From: Dipteronia dyeriana
Taxonomy: Eukaryota; Streptophyta; Magnoliopsida; Sapindales; Sapindaceae
Reading direction: 5' to 3'
DNA: 64,000 bases
NCBI GenBank assembly: GCA_032871835.1
Contig: CM065301.1
Coordinates: 12,789,291 to 12,853,290, forward strand
In this document: piece by piece, positions 10,382-22,434 of the stretch
How the letters are laid out: each line of letters starts with the position of its first letter
Position numbering within the stretch: the first letter of the stretch is position 1
The notes under the pieces: model-generated
Database searches by the model: none
Told to the model about the DNA's origin: nothing
What the model saw: only the letters and a program-made list of their open reading frames with translations
Made by a program: the position numbers and the translations under genes

Positions 10382-11565
10382 TCATCGCCTTCTTGCGGCT
10401 GTTTCCCTTTGTGCATTGAAGTAAACAGCAGCCACAGGGAGACCAAGCTCATTTTGTTCGGCAAAGTTTCTTGTGTTGAAACGGTCTCTTGAAGATGGTA
10501 TGTTGTTAACTGTCTGCCTTCGTTTTTGTTTGAAGAGAAGGAACACAAACCTGTGAATGCCTATGTTTGGCCTTGGCATTTCATAGCTCAACACCTCTTT
10601 TCCTGTAATATTTTCACACAATCAAAACATTTTGATGATAATTAATCTGTGATTTATATCATTACTAGTTAATTAACTCTCCTTCCTAATTTCTCTCTAT
10701 GTGTGTACACGTACTGTATAATAAGATCCTGAGAATATATACTTACCAAATGTGGCATCTGTTGTGCCTGGGATGTCTGTCACTATCCTGTAAAATATAC
10801 AACCAATTGAAGTTAATACATAGAGAATGTGTATGTTAAAGAATTTCAATCGTCAAAATTTGAAATATACATAGATACTCATCAAAATTCTTGAACAGAA
10901 GCATGTACAAAAACTAATAGAGTTAATGGGTGATTTTCCTTTTTATTAAAATCGCATGATTTTATAATTTAATCGGAAGTCACACTAAAGTTGGTATTAG
11001 ACGTCCATTTATTATTATCATTTGAAGTATTGTATACATTTGGGATGAGAGGAGAAAGACTTGAACTCGCAACCTCGTAATGCAAGTATGAGAGGTTTAT
11101 CACCGTACCAACCTCATACCATTAATTATTATTAAAAATACATTTTTTATTAAATGTTATGATAATATAATTGTAGGATATACCAGTGTAAATGCTCTCT
11201 CAAGTAAGGGTCACTTGGACCAGGAACATCTGGGTCTGTCATGACCTGCAGTAGAGAGAAAACAAACAAGTTCAATGGTGTACATGATTTGGTGATCAAA
11301 GCATAAAAGAAACTGATCAATTAAGGAAGAAAATATATTATATAGAAGTAATTAGTAATGAAGTTAAATTTACCAGAGTGAAGAAAGATCTCAAGTCACC
11401 TCCTTGAACCTCAACCTTTGGTTTGTCAGTTACAACTGAAGGAAAAAGCTCATGGCCATTATATACTTGCTTCATGGAGTTATAGGTAATTATAACGTTC
11501 ACACTTCGGTTGAAATAATCAACAACATCTCCAACTACTTTCCCAAGCACAAGAGATTCTGACAT
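10382..11565 (-). CDS. CEN: TFL1/CENTRORADIALIS-type PEBP protein
   Basis: Four exons at 11374-11565, 11184-11245, 10747-10787 and 10382-10602 (192, 62, 41 and 221 bp) join at GT-AG borders into a 171-residue protein. The 62- and 41-bp middle exons are the conserved FT/TFL1 sizes. The PEBP anion-pocket motifs DPDVP (68-72) and GIHR (113-116) are present. His82, at the position of TFL1 His88 and FT Tyr85, and Asp138 in SSRDRFNTR mark the repressor (TFL1/CEN) type, as does the end QRETAARRR. Family members bind 14-3-3/FD bZIP complexes in meristems and keep growth indeterminate, opposing FT. The start is the ATG at 11565; the frame extends a few codons upstream but only with a TTG. The reading frame is intact and all splice sites are canonical. 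Intron 2 (10788-11183) carries a SINE remnant. The sequence resembles CEN/ATC more than BFT. It is flanked on both sides by transposon remnants. Confidence 0.95.
11040..11120 (-). mobile_element. SINE remnant in CEN intron 2
   Basis: On the minus strand an A-box-like TTGGTACGGTGATAAACC (near 11110) is followed by a B-box-like GCGAGTTCAAGTC (near 11060). It lies in the same orientation as the host gene. Its body resembles the fragment at 14640-14745 (CATACTT, GAGGT, TTCAA). Confidence 0.55.
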
Positions 11566-11673
11566 TCTTCCTTCCAATATGTGACTGTGATCTGTGAGAG
11601 AAATATTACTGGAAATACTAGCTAATTGCTTCTCTCTTCTGATGCTTTCTTATTGGACATACAAGCACCAACC

Positions 11674-11684
11674 CTTATATATAG
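11674..11684 (-). promoter_or_regulatory. TATA box of the CEN-like gene
   Basis: CTATATATAAGG on the minus strand lies about 110 bp upstream of the ATG, implying transcription start near 11645 and a 5' leader of about 80 bases. Confidence 0.6.
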
Positions 11685-11689
11685 TGCCA

Positions 11690-13155
11690 AGACACCTACT
11701 CATGGTACAATATGGGAATTCTAGGCAAGTGGGCTATACGAAATTTAAGTGTGGAATATTTGAAAATAAATAAAGAAATACTAAAGAAAAAGTTTAGTCT
11801 TATAGGTACTTCACCGAAGATAATCAGTTTTGTCAAATGAAATCAGTGAACGTTGAATCTACGAGATTTGAATGTATAGGATTTAATAAAAAAAATTCTT
11901 TTTTTTTCTTTCTCTCACCATTGTCCATCATTAATTTATTTTATTTTATTTCATTTCTTCTGTTTCCTAGATTTTCTTTCCTAAATGTAAATCTGATATC
12001 GATTCTCTTCTCTCTTGCATTTTTCATTTTTCTGTTTCTCTCCATTATATATATATAAAACTTACTATATCAGTATTTGATGATAGTGGAGATAAAATAA
12101 TTGATTTAGGTATGAATAACTTGTAGTCTAGCAGAGAAAAAGAGAAAAACCATAATGAGAAAAAAAAACCGTAAAGGTAAACGAAAATAGATTTTAGATT
12201 TAATTTAGGTAAGAAGATCTAGGAGAGAGAAAATATATGAAATAAAATAAATTAACAATGGAAGGAGGTGAGAGAAAAAAAATAAATTAAATTTATTAAA
12301 TTCTAACCATTCAAATCTCATAGGCTCAATAACTATAAAATTATGTTAAATATTATATTAAAAATTGTGTCCCCCACTCTCTCTCTCTCTCTCTATATAT
12401 ATATCCCGGCCTCCAAAACCATAAAGTACACATACCCTAAGTAGATTCTCATTATTGCTATTGTATAACTAGCTTTTTTTTCTTTTTTGAAATAAACTAG
12501 CTTTCACTCCTTTAACATCAAACATACAAATATCAATTTATTACATTATCTTTTATAATTCAAAATCCTGATCTGATCATTTTCCTGGCCTCATCTAATT
12601 TCATGACACATGAATATTACAGTGAATGTGTGGTTAAGATGTGATTGGTTTTTAAAACCACTTTCCTAACAACTAATCATATGTTTTAAAAATGTCAGAA
12701 AAAAGATCAGACCAATAGAGGATTCAAAATCCCTTTTATAAAACTTACAAATTGTGTCATGGACTGATAAAAAAGTAACAAGATAATATTTTGTTAAATG
12801 TAATAATTAAATAGAAAATGTGATCAAATGATATGTTATTTATATAAGGAATTCGCTTATTTTTTATTCTTTATAAGCAACCAAAATAAAAAGAAAAATT
12901 AAAGCCAACAACATCTTATGTACGTGTTACCACACACCAAATCTACCAAGAAAGTATGTCAAAAATAAATATTAATAACCAATATGTTAGTGATACAATC
13001 TATATCTAGTCATCACAGCATACCTTCAAATTTCAGCATTAGATGTATTTGAGGTTAAAAGCCTTTTAGTTCTTTTCTCTTGTTGGATGTAAACTCTTGT
13101 CAAAACTCACGCTTCATATCTGTAAATGTAAAATATATTAAGAATAAATACAGAA
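11690..13155. other. intergenic DNA upstream of CEN
   Basis: This is the promoter side of the CEN-like gene. It is AT-rich, with a (CT)n(AT)n microsatellite at about 12374-12403. No gene and no clear transposon ends were found. Confidence 0.5.
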
Positions 13156-13159
13156 ATGG

Positions 13160-13265
13160 ATGCATGGATACATATAAGGGGAGTTGGACCTAGGATTCCT
13201 TGGTCAAAGAAGGTTCGAATACCGTGTATCATGCATGGTAATTATGAGCCCGAAAAACTTAAAAG
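13160..13265 (+). mobile_element. possible SINE head
   Basis: A B-box match AGGTTCGAATACCGTG near 13210 follows a weak A-box-like stretch (TTGGACCTAGG). The evidence is limited to the promoter boxes. Confidence 0.3.
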
Positions 13266-13574
13266 AAAGGGTCCAAACAATCATATAAGAATTTGTAACA
13301 CATTTGATTGAATGAATTAACAAATAATTCGATTAATATGATATATCAAAAGAAAAAAAGAAACTGCAAAGAGAAAAGAGGGATTTGATGGTGTTGTTGA
13401 CCTTGACTTGAGATTCATTTCCCTCCCTATGCGCGTAAGTGCATGTATATATACTATACCAGCAAGTCCTTTTGTACTAGGGATTCTGATAGACATAAGC
13501 TAGTAAGCGGATATTAAACCTCTTGCATTTATAAAATACAAAAAACGTGAATCATGATCGTAATAACATGTAAT

Positions 13575-13695
13575 ATGCCACCAAGCTCAGCTGATAGATG
13601 GACAGGTTTATGGTATGAACAAATAACTCTTAAGTCAGCAGTTCGAATCCTACCGATAGAAAAAGTTTTAAAAAAATACCTGATTTAGATAAGTG
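13575..13695 (+). mobile_element. tRNA-derived SINE head
   Basis: AAGCTCAGCTGATAGATGG closely resembles the tRNA D-arm/A-box region. CAGTTCGAATCCTACC supplies the B box 45-50 bases later, followed by an A-rich stretch. It does not fold as a complete tRNA, so I call it a SINE. Confidence 0.6.
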
Positions 13696-13699
13696 AATA

Positions 13700-14639
13700 T
13701 ATAGATTCCATTAAAAAATAACATGTAATATGAGTTCAAATCGAAACATTAACAATATATATATATATATATATAATATCATACAATGCAACCTAATAAA
13801 TGTGCAAAGCCAGCATGTCTACAGTTTTACATATTCCAAGTTCTCATTCAGTCCTGATCACCCATTCTTACTTCACAAATGTGAAAAGAAAATTAGATCT
13901 TTTTCAAAAATGGTTAAAGGGAATCTCAAGATGTTCTACTTTCACTACAAACTTTATGCAATACTTCACTTAATTTTCTTTTCTTTTTATTTTTATTTTT
14001 TTGAGCTCGAAAAGGACGAACTATAAATGCGGGTGACCACAGAAGTAAAATTCATTATCTCAACATAAAGGGAGGATACAGAATTTTAGCAGATCCTGCT
14101 ATTAAAAGTTGAAGCTGCAAGGAAAGACTATCAATAAGGCCAGCCTTTAAAGGTTAAAAAGAAGAAATTCGTATGTTGGGTGTTGTTAGAACCTTTCCAA
14201 TTATATTATGCACTCATCGGTTTACTAATTTTACTCATTTTTTTATGAGTTTGGGAGCATAAAGAGCTCCCACTCAGATAGTGGTGTGTGAAGGGCATAA
14301 TTATATTTTTCTCATTTTTTTTTCTCAAGTTGAGATATTCATTTGGGGTCATTTCATTACTTAAATTAGTCATGATAGAAGTGGGTTGCCATTTATAGAA
14401 GCCCAAAGCACTTCTTTTCTTCTCTCCATATTCCTTCTTTATGTTTAGTAATCTTGATAATGTAAGCTATACTTCAATTTCTATTTCTAACATCTTTTAC
14501 TAATTCGATAGACATTTGGAAATTTGACCTTTAAATTGAGTTAAAGACTAGCTAGATTTGCTCTGAACAATTGATATTGTAATGTATGTTACACGTGCAT
14601 TTAAAAAAGAAGCAAGAAGAATAAAATCCATGCATGTAG
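13700..14639. other. intergenic DNA
   Basis: Contains a (TA)n tract near 13757. The open frames at 13730-14026 and 14206-14406 lack domains and are not called. Confidence 0.5.
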
Positions 14640-14745
14640 ATGTCGAATATTACAAAATTTTAGGGTTTTATTTTGAAAGGAGGAGGATTTGAATCTACGA
14701 CCTCACGACATAAGTATGATGGGTTTACCGTTGGACCAACCTCAT
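14640..14745 (-). mobile_element. tRNA-derived SINE head
   Basis: On the minus strand TTGGTCCAACGGTAAACC (A box, near 14735) is followed by GATTCAAATCC (B box, near 14690). The spacing and order suit a polymerase III promoter. Related to the copy in CEN intron 2. Confidence 0.6.
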
Positions 14746-14877
14746 CTCTTCGTATGCATGTAGTTGTAGGAATCAATAAATCATATAAACAGTTTGAATT
14801 GGATTGATTATTATACGGTTTGTGGGGACACCCTCTGAAGTCTAAACAATGTTGTTATTATTATTTTTTTGAAATTA

Positions 14878-14984
14878 GACATTAATGTTCGGAAGTATTT
14901 AGGAGTGTTTGACACATCAAAATTGGCCCTGACACTAATGTTGGGATGCATTTAGAAGTAGTTGACACATCATATTTTGGCCCG
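14878..14984. repeat. 53-bp tandem duplication
   Basis: Two diverged units both run from GACA(T/C)TAATGTT to TTGACACATCA and TTGGCCC. They sit just upstream of copia element C1. Confidence 0.75.
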
Positions 14985-15309
14985 GCAGGTCTGCACCAAT
15001 ATTATTCAAATTCCCTTCACAAAAATTACCTTCACAAAGATAACCCTGCTCACTCCACTGCTCTCAAGTGTCAACCACAAACTGCCTGCCCCAAACTTAC
15101 AAGGGAATATTATAATTTTGACCCGTGATCTTTCAAAATACGTCATTTTGTACTCTCTTATTTTCTTATTTTCTATTTTCTCCCTTTTGTTTATATCATC
15201 ATTTCTTGTTGTTGTTTTTATTATTATTTTAATTTTAATATTTTACGAAATATGTAGTTTTTCAAATTTAAATTTTAATGAAAGTTACCTATTTAATCTT
15301 TTGCATTTA

Positions 15310-16457
15310 TGTTGGAAGTTAATGCACTTCTAGAAATATCTAAGATACTTATTTCTAGAATTTAAAATTAATTAAGTGTTGTGTATTATTAAAGTAAAAG
15401 AAGTATTTTTGCATTTTCTATGTCTTTAAGTCATTGTATCTAGATACATCTGGAATTGTCTTTTGCCAATTATAAATATAAACTATAAATATAAGTGTCT
15501 ATAGAACTCTTTGTAACTAAGAGAAAATCAATATATGAAAGCATGTTGTCATTGGCTTAAAGTTTGCACAACACACCCGTGCAACACTTAGACAACTTCT
15601 GGGTGAATGTTGTTAAGAACTTGTTTGGTTGGGCTTTTGAAAAACCTCTATTAGACAAATAGATCTATTAAAAATAAAGTTTTTGAAAAAAAAAATGTAA
15701 TTGTTTGGTTGGTAGTTTTTTTTTTAAAAATGTCTATTTGGAGAAGTACCTCCCCATGAGCTTTTGTCTAGTAGAGGTTTAAACTCCACTAGCCTCTACT
15801 TAATTAAAAAATAGATATTCTTAAAAGCCCAACCAAACAACTCTAAAAAATTTAAATAGACGTTCGTAGACCTTTGAGCCAGTAGAAAACTCAACCAAAC
15901 GAGCACTAAGTAAGCCTTGAAGAGTCAGTCAGTCACTCACTCACACAAGAGAGACTAGAGAAACAGAATAGAAGAGCTTGGATGGAAAGTAAAGACAACT
16001 TGTATTGCTAATAAGAGAGCTTTATAAGGCTTTGAGTACAAATGGCTTGTGTTGGATTGGATGCCTTACAGATGACAGGAGTTAGGTACTTATAGTAAGC
16101 CACTTCCTCAATGAATGACTATGATCAATTTGATCCAATGGTGGAGATTTTTCCTCCAGAATAATCCATAACTATATATGTACAAGTTAATTTCTAGATT
16201 ATTCCTACATGAACCTATGTACAAGGATACTCTAGAATAGTCTAGAGTGATTCTTTAGCTAGAGACTTCTAAAAGTAAACAAATGCTTGAAGTGTATGGA
16301 AATCTCTAGAATCTTCTAGGTGATTGGCCTTGATGGGGGCTTGTTAGGCTCCTTGGATGGAATTTGGGCTTTGGACTTTGAACTTAGCGGGTCGTGGCAT
16401 TGTGCTCTGTTGTAGCAACTTAATTCACCACAAAATCCATTCCCTTTATTTTTAACA
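15310..16457 (+). repeat. C1 5' LTR with extra internal segment
   Basis: It runs from TGTTGG to TTTTTAACA. Its first about 235 bp and last about 58 bp match the 3' LTR. The intervening segment (about 15543-16399, 857 bp) has no counterpart there. GCA occurs at both edges of the segment, so either the 3' LTR lost it at a 3-bp microhomology or it was gained here. The segment contains a 290-bp MITE. Confidence 0.85.
15617..15906. mobile_element. PIF/Harbinger-like MITE in C1 5' LTR
   Basis: The ends GAACTTGTTTGGTTG and, reverse-complemented, GTGCTCGTTTGGTTG are flanked by TAA at 15614-15616 and 15907-15909. Inside, CTATTAGACAAATAGA-like and AACCAAACAA blocks recur in inverted order, giving foldback capacity. 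At 290 bp it fits Tourist-type MITEs. Confidence 0.8.
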
Positions 16458-16460
16458 AAT

Positions 16461-16472
16461 TGTTATCAGAGC
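16461..16472 (+). promoter_or_regulatory. C1 primer binding site
   Basis: TGTTATCAGAGC begins 3 bases after the 5' LTR. It differs at one base from TGGTATCAGAGC, the complement of the initiator Met-tRNA 3' end used by plant copia elements. Confidence 0.9.
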
Positions 16473-16496
16473 AGTGTTTGAATTCGTCTGAGTGTT

Positions 16497-17886
16497 ATGA
16501 ATAGTGTTCAAAATCCTCTGGGTTTGTCATCAATGTTCCAAATCTTTTGGGTCTTTGCAAATACGACTGCAATGGCATCTCTTGTTGGGGAATTTATCGG
16601 TTCGTCGCACTCGATTCAACCAATTTTTGAAGGAGAAAATTACGAGTTCTGGAAGGTGAAAATGAAAACTCTACTTCTGGCTAAAGGGTTGTGGAGTATT
16701 ATTGACAAAGGCTTCTCTAAACCAATAGAAGGAGTTGAACTTTCTGATGAGTAGAAAAAGGCTCTTGAAACAAATCGAATAATGATGCTAAACTCTCTCT
16801 AAAATTTAGAATGCAGTTTCTCTGACGATTTTTCCAAGAATTATGAGTGCTACTAAAGCCAAAGAAGCCTACGAAATTATTCATTAGGAGTTTCAAGGTA
16901 GCAAAAAAGAAATTGCTATTAAGCTCCAAAATCTCATTAAGGAATTCGAAAATCTCAAAATAAAAGATTCTGATTGCATGAAGGATTATTTCTCCAGAGT
17001 TATTGATGTTGTCAACCACATGAAGACTTATGGAGAAAACATTGCTGATCAAAGAATTGTTGAGAAAATGTTAATAATCCTACATGAGAAATATGAATAT
17101 ATTGTAGCTGCTATTGAGGAGTCTAAGGTTCTCAGCACTCTGTCAATGCAACAATTGATGAGTTATCTCTTCTCTCATGAACAAATAAAGTTGCAGAACA
17201 TTGATCAATCTATTGAGAATGCATTCCGGTCCAAGCTCAATTTCAAGTCTCAATCGTTATCAAAGAAGAAGAATGTCGTCCGTGATTTGAAGAGACCGTA
17301 TTCAACAAAGGCTGATGACTCGAGCAAAAGAGAAGAAAGCAATAAGCAAGGTAAGACTTTTAATAACTGTAGGCCTCCTTGTAAAATTTGCAAGAAAACA
17401 AATCATTATGCTTCAAAATGTTGGCATCGTGGGAAGCCAAAATGTTATCATTGTAAGAAATTTGGGCATGTTGAGAAAAATTACAAATTTAAGGCAAATA
17501 ATCATGCAATTTTTTCAGAAGAACAGAATAATGATAATGCAAATTTATTTTATGCTTCTCAAGCAATTACTGACGTGAAAGATAATATTTGGTATCTTGG
17601 TAGCAGGTGTAGTAATCATATGTCTGGGGATAACAAAATATTTCTGGACATTGACACTACTGTGAGATCAAAAGTAAAATTGAGCTATGGTTCCATTGTA
17701 AAAGCAAAAGGAAAAGGAACCGTATTAATTGAAACTAAGAGAGGCCTAAGATATATTCAATATGTCTTGCTGGTTCCTGATTTGGAACAGAAGTTGCTGA
17801 GTATTGGGTATCTAGTTGAGAATGGTTATCATATGTGTTTCGAAAATAAATCTTGCAAGATATTTGATCGAAAGAACAAAGATTAG
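16497..17886 (+). pseudogene. C1 gag-protease, degenerate
   Basis: The first segment (16497-16754) carries the copia gag N-terminus, including a FEGENYEFWKVKM motif, and then meets an in-frame TAG. A second open segment (16978-17886, 302 codons) holds the gag C-terminal part with two zinc knuckles (CKICKKTNHYASKC, then a second CYHCKKFGHVEKN lacking its last Cys). The aspartic protease segment reads WYLGSRCSNHMSG, where the usual LDSG catalytic motif is lost. Products would be capsid protein and the polyprotein-cleaving protease. Stops at 16754 and near 16800 break the frame. Confidence 0.85.
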
Positions 17887-20529
17887 GTCATTGCTAGCAT
17901 TAAAATGAGAATTAATAGAAGTTTTCCACCTGAATTTCATTATGAAGCTCTGTTTTTAGAAGTCAAGTTATTGAAGATGAAGCTTTGGCACAAGAAATTC
18001 TTCCATTTAAACTTTAATGGCCTGAAATAACTTAAGCAAAAAGAGATGGTGATAGGGCTTCCTGAAATGGAGATCAAGATGAGTATGTGTGAAACTTGTA
18101 TTTCTGGAAAGCACAAGCGAGCTTCAAGTTCATGGAGAGCAAAAATTATTCACATAGACATATGTGGCAAAATGAGGACTCCTTCTCTAAATTAACATAG
18201 GTGTTTTCTTATCTTAATTTATTATTTCTTGCATATGACATGGGTGTATTTTTTGAAGGAAAAGTCAGAGACCTTTATTATGTTCAAGAAGTTTAAAGCT
18301 TTTGTTAAAGCGGAAAGGAGATTAAAGCCATACACATTGATAGAGGAGGTGAATATACCTCAATTATTGCAAAAATGAAGGGATATGGAAGCAATTAACA
18401 GCTAGTTTCAACCCAAAGTAAAACGGTGTTGCCAAAAAGAAAAACCGTACTATTGTGGAGATTGTAAGATTATTGTTAAGTCAAAAAGGATTACCACAAT
18501 CTTTTTGAGCTGAAGCTGTGAATATAACCGTTTACATTCTTAATAGATGTCCAACCAAAGTTGTTAAAGATATGACTCCATTTGAAGCATAGATCGACAT
18601 CAAACCTTCAGTGAGACATCTTAAAATTTTTGGTTATATTTGTTATGTTCATATTCCTTCTAAAAAAATCAAAATTTGATAAGAAGAGTGAAACATATAT
18701 TTTTGTTGGTTATAGTGCCAACACTAAGGGCTTTAAATTATATCATGTTGAGAATAACAAAATTGTTATTAGTAGAGATGTAGTTTTCTTTGAAAATGCA
18801 ACTTGTGATTGGAAAGAAAAAAAGGTGCACGAGATCACTCATGCAAATTTTAAGAACCCTCAAGAAGCTCTAAGGTAGCCACATAAAGATTGTTTTCTTC
18901 CCACATAACCAATCAACTTAAGCTCAAGCTCAAGTTCAAGTGACAGTGGTTCTACAACTTCATCATCTTCTTGCTCACCTCTAAGAAAACCTAGAATATT
19001 GAGTGAGGTTTATGAATCCCGTATTTTTTCAATCATTGAACCAAAAAGTTTGAAGAAGCAACAAATGAAGAAGTATAAGTGAGTGCGATTGCAGATGAGA
19101 TGCGTATGGTTGAGAAAAATCAAACTTGGGAGCTGGTTGATCGTCCTAAAAACAGAAATGTTGTTGGAGTAAAATGAATTTACAAGACAAAGCTAAATCA
19201 AGATGGGAATATACAAAAGCACAAGGCAGGACTTGTTGCAAGGGGCTTTACTCAAAAGTCAGGTATTGATTTCTACGAAACTTTTGCTCCGGTTGCTAGA
19301 CTTGAAACAATAAGAACATTAATCGCTCTTGCTGCTCAAAAACATTGGATCATCTATAAATTAGATGTTAAATCAACTTTTCTAAATGGTGTTTTGAAAG
19401 AAGAAATAAATATTGAGCAGCCAGACGGATTCATGGTGAAAGGGGGAGGAAGTAAAGTCTATAAATTACAAAAGACCCTATATGGATTGAAACAAGCTCC
19501 CCGAGCTTTGTACGAATAAATTGATAAATATCCCACACTATATACTAGAAACATAAATAGAAGTGTTCTTATTGTTTCAATCTATGTTGATGATTCGATT
19601 TTCATGGGCAATGATGAGAAGCTGCTTCTTGAGTTTAAAAAGAATATGATGCAAACATATGAAATGAGTGATTTGGGGTTATTACATTATTTTTTGCGCA
19701 TAGAAGTGTGTCAAAGTGAATAGAGGGTTTTTATTTTCCAAAAGAAATATGCAAAAGGTATTCTGGAAAAAATTAATATAAGTGGTTGTAATGTTGTTGA
19801 TACACCACCTGTTGTGAATGAGAAGTTGAGGCAAGATGAGAGTAGTAAGAAGGTAGATGCTTCTTGTTCAGAAGTTTTATTGGAAGTCTTTTATACTTGA
19901 CAACAACAAGGCCATGCATTATGTTTGCTGCAAGCTTGTTATCCAGGTATACGTAAAATCCAACTCAGAATCACATGGGAGATAGTAAAAGGGCATTGAG
20001 GTATTGGCAAGACACTTTGGATTCTGGAATTTTATACCAACCAGTGAAAGACTCAAAATTGGTTGGTTTTTCGGATAGCGACTGGGCTGGGTGCCTTGAT
20101 GATATGAAGAGCACCTCTAACTATGTATTCTCACTTGGTTCAAGCATATGTTCTTAAAGTTCAAATAAGCATAAGACTATTGCACAATCTTCAGTATAAG
20201 CAGAATATATGGCCGCAACAAATGCAACTTCACAAGCAATTTGGCTTTGAAGAATTATTGAAGACATTGGTGAAAAGCAAGAAGATCCTTTATTGTTGTA
20301 TTGTGACAATAAATTAGCCATAGCCATCGGAAAGAATCCAATAAGCCATGGTCGTATGAAGCACATTGTTATGAAGTTTCACTTCATCAGAGAAGCAGTT
20401 GAGCAAAGTGAAATTCAACTTATGTAATGCAGGACTCATGATCAAATGACTGATATTCTTACTAAAGTTGTTACTAGAGACAAGTTCATCTATCTCAGGG
20501 AGTTGATTGGAGTTAAAAAGAACTGCAAT
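17887..20529 (+). pseudogene. C1 pol (INT-RT-RNase H), degenerate
   Basis: Recognisable blocks in order: the integrase zinc-binding region (HKKFFHLNFNGL and CETCISGKHKR, 17980-18120); traces of the integrase core (18150-18600); reverse transcriptase from about 19080 with [29 protein letters not shown] and the catalytic YVDD box near 19585; and RNase H from about 19975 with GFSDSDWAG and YCDNKLAIAI. The frame is broken by stops (for example at 17884, 19176, 19517, 19722 and 20155) and frameshifts. The GVK*IYKTK stop is a TGA where the family has TGG (Trp). Confidence 0.85.
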
Positions 20530-20659
20530 AAGGGGAAGTGTTGGCAATTAATGCACTTCTAGAAATATCTAAGATACTTATTTCAAGAATTTAAAATTAG
20601 TTAAAATATTGGGTATTACTGGAGTAAAAGAAGTATTTTTGCATTTTCTATGTATTTAA
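20530..20659 (+). repeat. C1 polypurine tract and first part of 3' LTR
   Basis: The purine run AAGGGGAAG (20530-20538) primes plus-strand synthesis. The LTR starts at 20539 and matches the 5' LTR until C2 interrupts it. The TTTAA at 20655-20659 is the C2 target duplication. Confidence 0.88.
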
Positions 20660-22420
20660 TGTTTGAGTTTATGCCATAAAGCTTGTAATATATAAATGTG
20701 AATGAAACATTAATAAAAGAAGTAGGTTATTCATTATATATACATGTTTCATACATTTATATCATGTGTACTTAACATCCAAGATTGTCGGATGCAATCT
20801 CTAACTGAGTATATAAGTGTCATATACAGAGGTATTCAGTTTGAGATGAGCAATTTAAAGAGTTCGTAGATATCAAGTAGAGTTTGGTACTTTATCTGTG
20901 GTTAATCTACAGCTGCTGTCAATTCCGTAATGTACGGTGGTCTCAATATATACTATTCATATGGTGATATGAGAATGGAGACACCTTATATGATGTGATC
21001 ATATAGAAATGGATCATGATTTATATGAATCTCTCACCAAGATCTGTTAAAAGATGAGATTCATATATATATCAAAAAATGATGGCTATATATGGGTGAT
21101 CTTAATCTCGAGTGTCTTATCGACTCTTTCAGGTTATATCGTGATTTTTGATATACCATGGGTGAGATCAGAGTTGCATTCTCAGTCAATAACATCGTAT
21201 GTTGGAATCACGGTTTGACTTATGGTTGGAAAGATTTGTGCACAATAGTGGAATCCACTTCTTCTTATGAGAAGTAGATATTAGTTCATCTAAGGGTTGA
21301 TTCGGGGCTTGAATAATATGAGTGCTATCCTTCTTCCATAAAGAAAGTTAGGATTTATTGTTCATTAGAGAATCAATGGTACTTAATGGAAAAGATATAA
21401 TTAGAGAGGTATAACGGACTTTATGACCTAGCTGTAATTATGAACAACTTGTGGAGGATCGTATCGTACCGTATGTAATCGTTGGACAATTGTAATTTCG
21501 GTATGTATAATACATCTACAGTTGCGAGAGTACAACCTCGGGTTTTAGTGGAATAACTCCGATGTTAATAATCATGAAATACTAATTAAAGAGTTTAATT
21601 AATTATTTCTAAGTATTATTGGAGCTCAAAATTTGAATCTGTTAGGTCCCTTCGCTAGCCCGCTTGATTAAAGGTAACAAGGGTCACTATTAATTAATTC
21701 GATTGTCCAATTAATTGTGTTACGTAAGTGATACATATTTCTGCAGAGATTGATTGAATAAGGAGATTATTTAATTAGTATATTAATAATTAAATTAATT
21801 AGATAATTAAATTATTTAATTATTTAATTATTAAATTAATAGTTATGAATTATTAATTGGAGGTTGCATGTTCAAATCATGACTGAAATAAAGATAAAAT
21901 AATTAGATTATTTTATTCTTTAAAAAGTCAAGTGTTTAAGTTCAAGTCAACTAGGGTTATGTTGGAGTTAAAATCCTACTTTACCTATGACACTTAAATA
22001 CTACCTATCCCTTTAATATATGGAAATATATTTTGAAAAGGATTTGTATCTAGTCTTGAATATATATAGATATATTTACATAACAAGGATAAAAGAGACT
22101 AATTGTGATTCTTTTAACCCAAAAAAAAAGAAAGTAAAACCCTAGAAAGTCTAGGAAGATTTTAGCCGAAGAAAGAAAGAAAAAAATTATTCTTGCTTAT
22201 GGTAGCCGAATTTGCCATGAGGTAAAGAAGGAGTTCTATTCTTCAAGCCTTTGCATGGTGGTTCATAATCAGAATGAAGCTTAAAAAACCGAAGGAGTTA
22301 GCATCAAGGGTATGATCTAAATCCATCTTTATATATTTTTATATGTTGTATATGGTTTACAAGTTGCATAAAATTTTAAAACCCCATTTCCGCTGTGCAA
22401 AGTAAATCCGGGTTCCTACA
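20660..22420 (+). repeat. C2 5' LTR
   Basis: It begins TGTTTGAGTTTATGCC and ends GGTTCCTACA. Compared with the 3' LTR it lacks a 76-bp segment at the position of 31366-31441. Related sequence (ATAGCGAGGAAGA) survives in the C3 LTR, so the loss is in this copy. Confidence 0.9.
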
Positions 22421-22422
22421 AT

Positions 22423-22434
22423 TGGTATCAGAGC
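22423..22434 (+). promoter_or_regulatory. C2 primer binding site
   Basis: TGGTATCAGAGC is a perfect complement of the initiator Met-tRNA 3' end, two bases after the LTR. Confidence 0.93.

Noticed and set aside
11837..12058. 73-codon Phe/Ser/Leu-rich frame upstream of CEN
   Set aside because: Translation of T-rich DNA; no start context, domain or repeat support.
13575..13650. Possible tRNA gene
   Set aside because: A- and B-box-like sequences are present, but the acceptor and anticodon stems do not pair convincingly; a SINE head is more likely.
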